Positions 45,101 through 57,100 of a stretch of DNA of 64,000 bases are shown piece after piece. Where the stretch lies: positions 55,983,416 to 56,047,415 of the forward strand of contig OX421966.1 in the NCBI GenBank assembly GCA_949128115.1. The letters run 5' to 3'. The stretch comes from Anaspis maculata. Its lineage: Eukaryota; Arthropoda; Insecta; Coleoptera; Scraptiidae. The first letter of the stretch is position 1. The number at the start of each line of letters is the position of its first letter. Under the pieces are notes generated by a model. It saw nothing but the letters and a program-made list of their open reading frames with translations. It was not told the DNA's origin and did no database searches. The translations under genes and the position numbers were made by a program.

Positions 45101-48100
45101 GGATTCGGCACGTAGGGATTGGCAGGGACAAACTGACTGGGTGCGGACATGGGCCCGCTCATGCCGCCGCCGCCACCCGCTGCCGTCATGGGCATGGGCG
45201 AATAAACGTTATTGCTCATGGGACCGCCGCCGAAATTGGAAGTGGCAGGTGCACCAGGCGGCAGGAAAGGATTGTTGCTGCTCATCGGCTGCGACTGCGG
45301 TGGCTGGTAGGGAACACGTGACGTGATGCCGTACGAATTCGACGTCACCGACGGATCCAGGAGGTACTTCCGGGATGGCAAACCGCTCGAACCTGGAACA
45401 AAAAAAAATCTCAAAAAATGTCTGGATGGGATCCTGCGGGATCACGGGTCGAGATGGCTCCTGACGGGCGGCAGACAGCTTTGATTTTCGGCTGTCAACA
45501 CTGGCAAAGATGTCAACCCAATCGCATCATGGACCCAGTGTGTATAATGCGATTGGGTTGACATCTTTACCAGTGTTGACAGGGGTCCATATTCAGCAGT
45601 CCACGGCGAAATCACCCACAGCTCAAACGTCCCACCGGAAAAAGATCCACGACTCATTTATCCCCGAGTTCTGCCACCGCGAAGACGTCCACTGCTAAAA
45701 CGATTTACCAAAAAAAAGGTCCACAACGCATTTATCCCCGAGTTCTGACACCGCGAAGATATCGACTGCTCAAACGTCCCACCGGAAAAAAGTCCACGAC
45801 TCATTTATCCCTGAGTTCTAACCACCGCGAAGACATCCACTGCTGAAACGATCCACCGGAGAAAGGTCCACAACGCATTTATCCACTCTCAAGAGTGTCA
45901 GGTGACTTCGCCCATAGACATTGCAAAACTAGATAAAGTTTCTGGTTGCCATCGGCCCATCACGGCATGAATCGCAGCCCACTGGAATATCACGTAGTTC
46001 AACAGACCATCTACTAGTTTTGAAATGTCTATGGGTGTAGGCGGCATATGACAGTGGCTAAATGAGCGGTGGACTCTTTCCGGGGGGACATTTGAGCCGT
46101 GGGACGATTTATCGGTGTGAAGACTCGGGGATAAATGCGTGGTGGACTGTTTGAGCAGTGGATGTCTTTGGTTTGTCAGATTTCGGGGATAAATGCGTGG
46201 TGGACTTTTTTACGGTAGATCGTTTCAGCAGCGGATGTCTTCACGGTGGCAGAGCTTGGGGATAAATGAGTCGTGGACTTTTTTCTGGTGGGACGTTTGA
46301 GCTGTGGACTGATTTCGCTCTGGACCGCTGAGTGGGCTCCCTCCACAATTGCATCATCCACCCGGATGATGCCATTGCGGCCATTACCATTAGGTACCAT
46401 ATGGATGTCAAAATAAGTGATATTTCCCTGATCTGTCAATGAGCGGTCTACTACTACAGTGAAATTCGTTAAACCGGTGAGTGACTCAACCCTTCTTTTT
46501 CTCATCCCATTCATCCCATTTTTCTGGTGGCTATTCGCGGCAACTGAAGAAAAAAAACGAACGGAAAGTAAATATTGTTACGAGAGGCGATCCCGTGCAT
46601 ACTGGTAAACACGCGATCTTTCTGGACTCTTCCACAGCCGCAGTGTACAAATGCGCGGAGCTCTGGACATTTCTAGAGTAAACTCGATGGCATAGAAATA
46701 CATGGAGACTCCAACGCTCGATCGAGGCACATCTGTCCATTTTGGCGGAGGCGCCGTTCTAGAGCACGGCCTCGTATTATGCATTCCACCAAATTTTACG
46801 GGAGAGTCAAAAAACTGATGATAACATTAATAATAATGATAATAATCCCAATATTCGTTTATTGTGAACTCATCGAAAGTTATACACTTGTCAAGTGAAA
46901 GAGGAACACGAGGTTCGAGGTTGGAACAAAAACATACTATCAGTTTTTTTACTCTCCTGTGAAATTTGGTGAAATGCATATACGAGGTCTTGCATTTTCG
47001 GCAAAGATATGCCGGGCCACTATGGAAATTGCTGGAAGATGATAGAAAGTTCGGGAACGCTAATCGGAGGCATATAAAAGCACCGTCCCCAGCACAGAGC
47101 AATAGTATTGAATTGGAAGAGACAGCGAGCGGATAAGCGAGCGATAATCACAGCGATAATTCCAAGTAGATAATTGTTGACGTGCATTTATTGTAGTACG
47201 CAGAAATAAACAGTGTGTGTTTTGAAACAATCGTTTCAATTATATTCGAACCCATACGCGAAATTCGTAACATCATTTTTGCAAAACAATTTCTCTTATA
47301 CATGTATAGTTGATCAATTTCACGGCTTTCTGCATTAGAGCCGCATTAAAGCATTAGAGGAAAAATTGTGTTGTGTTTGTACGAATGATATGATGACAAG
47401 GGGATGCTAGCCAGTTGTCTACACGTGCAATTTTCAATGTGACACCTTGTCACCGTGTCGAGATATCATGTACGCGAAAGTGAATTTTTTTTTAGCGTAC
47501 GCCAGGAATTGAGTTTCTTTGGAGTGCTTTGTAGTGTGGACGATAAGGGACACTGTCTTTACTGGTTGGCGGGTCTCCGCCAAGGTTGTTAGGTTTTTGG
47601 CGGCTACTAATGAATGATGTCGAAGATCGGCAGGATACTACTCGGATGAAAAGGCCCACTGCCCAAAAAGCTACATCTTCTGGTGCACATCACTGCAGTA
47701 GTGAGTACTAGGTGCCTACTCTAGCTCTAGCTCTACCCGTTATACCTACTGCAACCGCAAGCAAGGTATGAAAACACATGCTGGCGTACAACACAGTTCA
47801 CCTACCTACTCACGCCCAAATTGTCTCGTATCCGTACAGTTCAACTCCATAAATTATTGTCCTACTATTCATATTGTCCATCTGAAGAATAAGTTTCCTC
47901 TTTTGCAGTGGATTTTTCCTTTTTACATTCCATTTCTTCCATTTCTCCTTTTACATTTCTTTTTACACGGCATCACAGACCTTCGGCATAATTTTCTCAG
48001 TGGCCGGCAAAAACCCACCAACCAGTGAAGACAATGTCCCTTCTCGTCCACACTGCAAATCACTCAAAGGAAACTAACAATTCCTCGCATATTCTCGAAA

Positions 48101-51100
48101 ATTTTCACTTTCGCGTACATGACTCCCTGAGACGGTGACAATAGCTGCGTTCCTTTTATCATCTGAACTGAGAATTCTCACTTCAATTGCTAGTTGTGTC
48201 TTTTTCCCTCTCATGCAATTCTCGCTTCTTCTCTCTCTAACTGAGGTGAGATTATCTGAGATTTCGTGTAAAAGGAATACAGCTAATGTCACATTGAAAA
48301 TTGCACATAAAAACAGCTAGCTGCCAACAAGTCGTCAATGTGCCATTCTTACCAACGCAACCCGTTTTTTCCATAGCCTGCTCTAATGCAGAAAGCCGTG
48401 AAACTGATTATACGTATCTTGTAGAAGTAAAGTCAAAAATGTTGAGAACGTTACAATTTGGCAACACTGACGCAGTTTGTCAAAAATTGGGTAATTCGGG
48501 AGGTATGCGAGGTTATCCAATTTTCAACAAATTGTGTCAGTGTCACCAAATTGTAAAAGTTCTTGACATTTTTGGCTTTACCTCTGCAACGTACATTTAC
48601 TTTCTGTTCGGTCGCCAGCTGAAAAGTTTACAAGAAATAATACGGTGACGGCAGTCTGGGCAAGAGTCGGTCAATGCTTGTGCTCAATTCGTTCGCATTC
48701 GCATCAGGGATGGATCAACTGCACCGGTTTAACAAATTTTACTATATTGCAAGTACAAATACCATGGTTGGATCCGACGCTGGGAGGTCTAGGCGGTTGA
48801 GTTGGCGGTCCCGATGGCACCGGAGAGAAAGTTCTCACTTGCTGTTGCTGCTGCTGAGGCACAAAATTATTCTGCGGGGCGTGCTGCTGCTGCTGCTGAA
48901 GAGGAGGCGAAGCCACCCCCCAGCTTTGCGGTGGCAAGTTGGTGCCTTGCGGCAAGCCGGTATTGAAAGGGGTGGCGGCCGCCGAAAACGACTGACGTTG
49001 GCTGCCCCTGCGGCTCGACAGGGACGTGTGATGCGTCCTTGGTTGGTGTTGAGCGGAGTACACCGGCTTTTGGCCGAGACTGATGTACAAACGGTCGCGA
49101 AGCGAGGCGACCCTCTCGTCCTGCGAGTTGCCCAGGTAGGTCAAGGCGGTGGACAAGTTTCCCTGGGACGCCAGTAGGGAGGCGTAATGAGACAAGAGAT
49201 CGGCCAGGGCTCCAGAAATCTAAGCAAAACCAACCAAAAACTTGATACTTTTTTCTGAGACGCAATGAGGCAAAAATGTGTCACAAAGATAAAGTGTGTT
49301 CTTAGAAACGTAATTGGTTTTTAGTACTGTGGTGTTTCAAACCCCACATTTTAGGATTTTTTCGATTTCTAAAAAATCCCCAGGATATGAAAATGATGGT
49401 AAACTGCCGTAAGTACGAATTATGACTACAAATGGAAATTGAACCGTTCCGTGTTATGCGGCCATGATAGTATCTACTGTACTAGTATCTAATGACTGAT
49501 AATTAATTGAAAAAAAAAAACACAACATGGGTCTTTGACTCTGTGGAGGTTGTTGGTTTGAGAAAGTCAAAAGCATTTACTAAGCCCAATGAGCCATAAA
49601 AGACGGTAAACATGAACTCTTCTCAACCATTGCGAATCATTAAATAGGGGGGAGTCTGTAACATCACACCTACCTACCTACCTACCTACCTATGTTTTTT
49701 TTGCCCGAGCGTGACACTGTGATATTATAAGTATACTCTCAAGAGATCGCTGTAAAATAATGAAAATCTCACCTGGACCTGTCGTCCTTGTCTTTCGACG
49801 GATTTCTGCAAGAACACCACCAATTCGACGAGCTCCTGCAAGTCGTCGGTGGAATTTTTGGCGTTTCCGCTCCACGAATTCACCAGTTTGTCGAAACTGC
49901 CCGAACAGATGTAACACAATTGAGAATCCTGTTTCAGCTTCGAATCGCCCCGGCTTTCGCTTTCCAAGCGATATCCCAGTTGTTCTGTGTGGGAGAGAGT
50001 AAAACAAATTGTTCTGAATTAGTACGACGTTTCGACGTGAGCGCTTTTAACAACGTCGAAAATCAGAAATTACCACAAAGTAAAGGTAAGGCATCGTCGG
50101 TGGAGTGAGTCAAAGTGGCGGCCAGGGCCTCTTTCCAGCTGGCCAAATCGCAATTGTTTATGACGGAAGCCCAGTCTTCGGAAACCAGGGCCGAAATCAA
50201 GGACGACACGTAGCCCTCGCACTGATCGAAGTAGGCGTGCTGCGTTTTGGCCAATAGATCGGAGCCACCTATTAAAAAAATGGCAATTTCAAGTTTTATT
50301 TCTTTGCATGCTATTTCAAAAAGGCGAATTTAGAATTATTCATTATTCTGTACTGTAGTACTCTTGAAAAACTCACCAGTCATCGCAATGATTATAGCAT
50401 CAGCGAATCGCTTAGATTTCAAACACAATTCCACGGCAGCCTCCACGTTGCCCAGCAAAAGGGCTTGCGTGATCAAACCCTCGGTGTCTGTAAAATTACC
50501 AATGAATTTCAACTTACAGAAAAAAATATGGCCATCGACAAAATGTAATGACAGTTTTGGTTGACGTTTTTTGCCAGGGTACCTAACTTGACAAGTAACT
50601 TTTCTTGAACAAATATTGAAAAAAATCAAAACTAAACAATTATTAGCAAGTGACAGATAAGTCGGCTATGCAATACAGCGCAAACGAGTGACGGCTAGCG
50701 GCAAAAAGTGACAAATAGGTACGAAAAAGTATGTGCAAAGTTGTAACGTATGAAGTTGGTAGTGTTGGTACGTTGTTGTGTACCAAAGGCCGTTAAAATG
50801 ATCATTTTCTGGCCGGATCCGACGGTAGCGACCGAGACAAGTGAAACAAGAGCCGAGGCGAGAGTGAAGCAGGAGCCGAGGCAGCAAATAGACGAGGCCT
50901 AAGAGCTACACACAATATTTAAGGCAGATCTTGGTTCCGCTGTTTCCTTTGTCCTTGTTACGCCACCAAAACGGCTGTTGGTGTTCTCCGTCATGGCACG
51001 TCCTGAAGCTGTTACAATTTTATTGTCAGCAAAATTTTTACTCCGGATCGAGCAGGAGAAAACGGTCGTTGTAAAATGCTCGGTCCGTGAAGAAGTGGCT

Positions 51101-54100
51101 CTTCTGCTTTAAACATTTGTCTTTTGCATCACAGCGGAGTAGAACACACGCGATCATTTCCTTCACAGACTGCCGCAATGTTGCTCATAATAATGGCCCG
51201 CCGCGTGATTTTTAGGTTATCCATACATTTTCTCACAACAGACCGCTTCGCCGTGCTCGGCTGGAAGCTGCCGGTGCCGCAGCCGTCTTCCATTGCCTGA
51301 GTGCACCGTTTGTGCCGCCAACGCTTTCCATCACCTGAATGCACCGTTTGTGCCGCTGGCTTTCTATCGCCTAAATGCACCGTTCGTGCCGCCGCCGCTA
51401 TTCATCGCCCTAATGCAATGTTTGTGTCACCACCGTTTGGACCACCACCTGAATATACCGTTTTGGACGCCTCTGCTTTCGATCACCTGAGGGCACTGGC
51501 TGACGCAGTAACCGACGATGACGAGACACGTTGCCGCCACCGCTTCGGTTTGACGCCGAAGCCACCGTCGATTTTTGTTCGGCTACCGGCGACTGCCCAA
51601 CCAAGTCTTGCATACGTTGCAGGCGGCTGTTGCAAACGGACGGAATATTCGGTTTTTGGTGCAATTCTCGAGCAAGTAAGAGTAAATAACGGGTGTTCTT
51701 GGTTCTTGGTTTCGTATGCAGTTGGGCTGTCGGAAAGGAGACTCGTATCCGAAAACCCACTCGTATACACTCGAGAATTGCACCACTGGAACGGCTTCGG
51801 CCATCCAAAATGGTAAAATGGGACGCAACAAAAGTATCACAAAAATGTCAACTTGATGATATCAACTTTGAAAAAGTGACAGAATGATAAGCTGTGAGAT
51901 GAAAAACTTTAAAAAACAAGTAACTATAACCTTTCCAATTCAGCTGGAAGAGGTCGGCAATGGTGGCGAGACAATAGTAGTTTTCATGACAATTTTGTGT
52001 TTCGGTGGGCATGCGCAAGATTTGACAGTTCAGGTCGGCTAGCACTAGAGGTATAGAGTGGGGAGAGTGATTACAGAGCTGCGAGAGGCTGGCAAGCACG
52101 CGAAGGTCGAATTTTTGCCGACCGGCAAGGAACGTGAGCATGCGCTCTAGACCTGATGAAAACTACTATTCCGTTTCAGTTGACAGGCTTTAAAAACAAT
52201 GAGTGACAGCCAGTGTGAAAGTCAGGTGGAAATTGTTGTGCAACGTCTTCTTGACCTGGGTAGTTGTGGTTTGTTGAGTTTATACAGAATTCTCAGCCTC
52301 CACTCTCCCCATTAGACTTTCTCAAATACAAAAATTTCACAGCAAAGGTACAGAACAAAACTGAAATTAGAAGAGAAAGGAAGAAATACCGTTTTAATGA
52401 CTGGTTATGTTGACAATTTGACAGATGCTTGAATGAGCACCAACCAGATGCCTACAAAAGAGTAACACCTCACGGCTTCTGTCACGTACTTTTCGTACGT
52501 ATCTGTCACTTTTTTTACGCGTCTGTCACTTTTATGCTCTCTCAACTCCCACTTGTTTTCAATTTCACAGCCCAATTTTTTTGGTCACCTGCTCCATTGG
52601 GAAATTTTTCGAGATTTTCCCCCAAAACCGTTGTGTTTCGTCGTCGTTATCACCTCGGCCTCAAGTTCTATGGCCTTATCTGATTAGCTGCTTTGCTCCC
52701 GCCTCGGCGGCAAAAGTTACATACGGCCAAAAAACATTATTCTTTGTAGTGTAGGTCCTTGGTACACAAAATACTGTGTCGTATTTTCGAACGCTTAGTA
52801 TAAACTTTGTAGCGTATTAAGACCCAGTATTATAATGTTTTTTTACTTTAGGTTACCTTATCCAGTTTATGCATGACGTCACAAGATACCGTCCGAGAAC
52901 TTGATTTTGGCTGAAACTGTCGTTTTTTCGTTTGACATTTCGGATCTTATTTCGACGGAAAGCCACCAAATTTCTGAACTGGACGAGAAATGGTTGGTGC
53001 ACATTCAACGATTGGTGGTTTTTAAATGAATCGGGCATGCTTTTGTTCATCAAAACACAATTTGAAACGCCGAACTGTCAGACTAAACACAAGGCGCTTA
53101 GTTACCACGAGGTGGAGCGAACCGCGAATTCATCGCCGGGTAGCTCGATGAAAACGAACATGATTTTCAACTAGAAAGTCGTGGGAACGAAAATCAGCTG
53201 TGCCGAACTTTTTTCAAAAACACCCATATTGTGTTTTTTTAAATTAGAAAGAGAAAACAAAATTCAAATTAGTGTTGCCCAACTCATATATGATTTTAAA
53301 AATCACAACTTGGGTGTTTTTGAAGAAAAAAAGTTTGGCACAGCTGAACTGCGATCCCACGACCTACTAGTTGAAAATCATGTTCGTTCCCATTGAGCTA
53401 CCCGGCGATGAATTCGCCGCGGTTCGCTCCACCTTGTCATAACCTAAGTGCCTTGCTTTTAGTCTGACAGTTCGGCGTTTCAAATTGTGTTTTGATGAAT
53501 AAAAACATGCCCGGTTCATTTAAGAACCACCAATCGTTGAATGTGCATCAACCATTTCCAGTTCAGAAATTTGGTGGATTTCCGTAGAAAAAAGATCCGA
53601 AATGTCAAACGAAACAAGCGACATCTATTTCAGCCAAAATCAAGTTCTCGGACGGTATCTTGTGACGTCACGCATAAACTGGATGAGGCAACCTATAGTA
53701 AAAATAACGTCGACCAGCCTTGATGATACTGGGCCTAGTTTCCAAAGCCAAATGCAATAAATTATTATCGTGTAAAAACACAAAGTACGTTATCAAATCA
53801 CTTACCGTCCCCCGTTTTTATCTTGAAAGGCGTCACAGGTTTCACCTCTTGGATGGGCGAAATCGAATCGAAAGGACTGGAATCGTCGCCGCCAATCTGC
53901 AAAATATTTTATAATGAAATTCGAAACAAAATCTCTGCAAAAAGACGAACCCTGTTTAAATTCGATAATTTGTTGCTCAAACCGTCGATGATTTTGGTCG
54001 AACCAATAAATTGGTTCAATTTATTGTTGACGTCTTCGATGCGATACCCCAGCAAATTCAACAGCTCGACTCGAGGATTGTCTTCAAAATTGGCCTTGAG

Positions 54101-57100
54101 GAATTGCCAGATGTACTTTTTGTGTTCGTCTTCCGTCCACTCGGCTTTGTTCCGGCAATATTCTGTGGTGCAGAAAAAAGATTGAAAAAAATGAACAGAA
54201 AAAAATTAAAAACGGAAGAGGCTGGACCTGGATCTAGATTTATTGGAGGGAGTTGATGGAACGTAGTTCCACCTGGAACGTAGGCCTCAGTATTGGGCCC
54301 ATTGTAGCCCTCTCAGACCAGCCGGACTCACCGAGCTTCAATGTGGTGTTTGGATGTTTTATGGTTGGTCCATCCAAGCATTGGAGCCGACAAGCGCACA
54401 GTTGGCCGGGACTTTGCCTCAACGCCCCAACGCAGGTGCGGTTGTGATTAACACACCCTACGCTCGCGCCGGTACGATCCTGACTTTATCTGTCTTCCTG
54501 AGTACGCTGTCGGTTTTCCTCTACACATTGCCGTACTGCCGGTTGCGGGCGTGAGACTCGGAAGGCTTGCCTAGGGCCACCGTAAGAGGAGTCATCAGCC
54601 ACCCCAGCATCAGATGGGACCCGCCCAGTGGCTCGCCATCTGGCACTACCTCCCGGCGGTTCCCCATCCAAGTTCTGAACTGGTTTAGCGTTGCTGCAGT
54701 CGAGATGTCACCCGACTGGAGGGGTGTACTAATTAATACGTGTATGTATAATTGGAGGAGGGCATAGCGTGTAGTAGGCCGCTCCAGTCGGGTGATAACT
54801 TGACTGCAGCAACGTTGGCCGATGCCAAGAGTTGGATGGGTGACTAGGCGTCTTTCATCTAACTCGAAGCCAGTCTGGTACTCTTCCTCGGGTGGTCTTG
54901 AGCAAACCCCCCGAGTATAACATGCCTCCAGCCGGCGGTACGGCAAAGTGTAGAGGACAACCGGCAGCGTAGTCTGGGGGACAGACGAAGTCTGGAACGT
55001 ACCGGGCGTAGGGTGTGGATGTGTCGGACATCCGAACCTGCGTTCGAGGGTGAAAGATGGAGTCCGTGTAACCGTGCGCTTGTCGGCCCCAGTGCTTGGA
55101 TGGACCCACCATCAAGCATCCAGGCACCACTTTGCGGCTCGGTGAGTCTGGTTGGTGAGGCACAATAAACATAGTTTCAGTGGAGGGGCAACCCAACCCA
55201 CAATAATAATGAAAAATGTATAATTAGGAGCAATGCAAACTTTTCAGATTTATCAGAGCCCTGTATAATAAATAAAGAGGACCTGGAATTGGCATGTAGC
55301 ATGTTCAAGAAGTTACATATTCACGAGAAATAAGTTTTTCGAGTTAATCCCCTTCCTTGAGGAGCTATACCATTTCAAACTCCATTGAAATTTTTAGGTG
55401 TTACACTTCAATAATAATTGTCCAGCAGTTTAGGAATAATGCTAATATGAGGATGATGTAATGATGAAAGGCAAAAGCTGGGGGATAAACAGGGACAAGT
55501 GCGACAAGCATACATACCAGCAAAGTTGCCATACTCCAATGCTTGCTCCAATTCTGCCGATTTTTGTACTAGTTCCGGTTCGGTTATCACTTGACTAATT
55601 TGAACACACCTTCGGATCGGAATTTGCCCTTGCTGGGTGTCGTGAACATTGTCGAAACTTATCAATTTTCCGCCAAACTGCAAAACAAGCATTTATTATT
55701 ATTGTTAAAGATTCCCCTTTCTTTGAAAAATCTAGTAGCATCGGCGTGTCATTTACATATTTACAAGAATGAAGAAACAAAAAGATCAATTATTGTTGTC
55801 ACATATTTGTCACAAAAAATTCAAAGTTCATACGCAAAACAAAAAGACATGAAATCCATTCTCACAAAAACCAGGTCGCTCTTCGGGCACTTGGCCATCA
55901 GAAGGAACGTCTTGAGGTTTTTCGGTCGCAACAAGTCGTTCAAGGTGCTGAACGACAAGGATTTCAACGAGAGAGTCGAACAGAGCAAGGGACCCATCGT
56001 GGTGGACTTTTTCGCGACGTGGTGCGGACCCTGCAAGGCCCTGGAGCCGCGTCTGGAAAGCGTCGTTGCCAAACACAACGGCAAAATAACCTTGTGCAAA
56101 GTCGACATCGACGACATGGGCGAACTGGCAGCCCGGTACGACGTCGGCACCATTCCGGCCCTGGTGGTGTTCAGAAATGGAAAAGTCGAAGACCGGTTGG
56201 TGGGACTGCAGGACGAAGAGAAACTGACGCTGTGGATGGACAAGGTGGTCGAGAGCAAGTCGACCAACAACACGACTTTGAAAATTTGAAACGAACCAAG
56301 ACCGCTGGTGCAAAAAAAGAGTAAATTGATTAACGCAATGAAATAAAGAGAAATTACTGAATATTTTGAAACATTAAATAATAAATTGAACATTATTACC
56401 AGTACATCACTTTCTCTGTAGTAGTCCAGTAAAAAGATGCAATTTATAAGTATGCTAAACTTGGAACCAATAATTATTGGGGACTCGATGAAAAAAATAT
56501 GGCAATGCAGAGAATGAATAAGAAAAACCCAAGTTACATTTCACATCGTCCAGAAGGGGAAACGAGAAAAATTGAGAAAACTGAAATACACGAAGATAGA
56601 TATAATTATGCCCTCGTGGACTTTTTAGTGCATTTTCGTAGAAAATTCGCTATTAGCCGCGCTTCAAAGTCCGTGCGTCCGCCTGTCCGTCCGTCCGTCT
56701 TGTAGTTGACTTTCTCCTAAACGAAAAGTCGTAGCGGTATCGGGTTTCTTGCAAATTATTGCTAATTGTCTGCGGATGGAAACTGTTTCAGATACATGCA
56801 TGCATCCCGCGAACGAAATATGCAGACAGAAAGTAATGAAGACATTTTTCGTGAACAAATCATTTTGATTCCTTTATTGCTATAAGAATAAGATTATTCT
56901 TATTCTTATTCTTATTCTTATTGCTATAGAAGATATAGATTTTTCAAGAAGCGGGTTCCACCCCGCGATTCCACACAAAGTGAAAATCACGTGTTTTGAC
57001 TGCAGTGTAAATTTTGACATGAAGACAATTTGCGTCCCCTTACAGACAGATGTATACATCCAGCGAATGAAATGTGCAGCAAAAAATGAAGAATTTTTTT

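Noticed and set aside
45640..45890. CRISPR-like array of ~62-bp direct repeats
   Set aside because: Repeats are contiguous without unique spacers, lie in a eukaryotic intron, and have an inverted partner array.
54785..54850. Functional 5S rRNA gene
   Set aside because: Only the internal promoter-like part resembles 5S; the flanking stems are absent and the segment is embedded in a dispersed repeat.
55591..55848. N-terminal extension of thioredoxin from the ATG at 55591
   Set aside because: It would put 86 residues of non-targeting, low-quality sequence before a good presequence at 55849.
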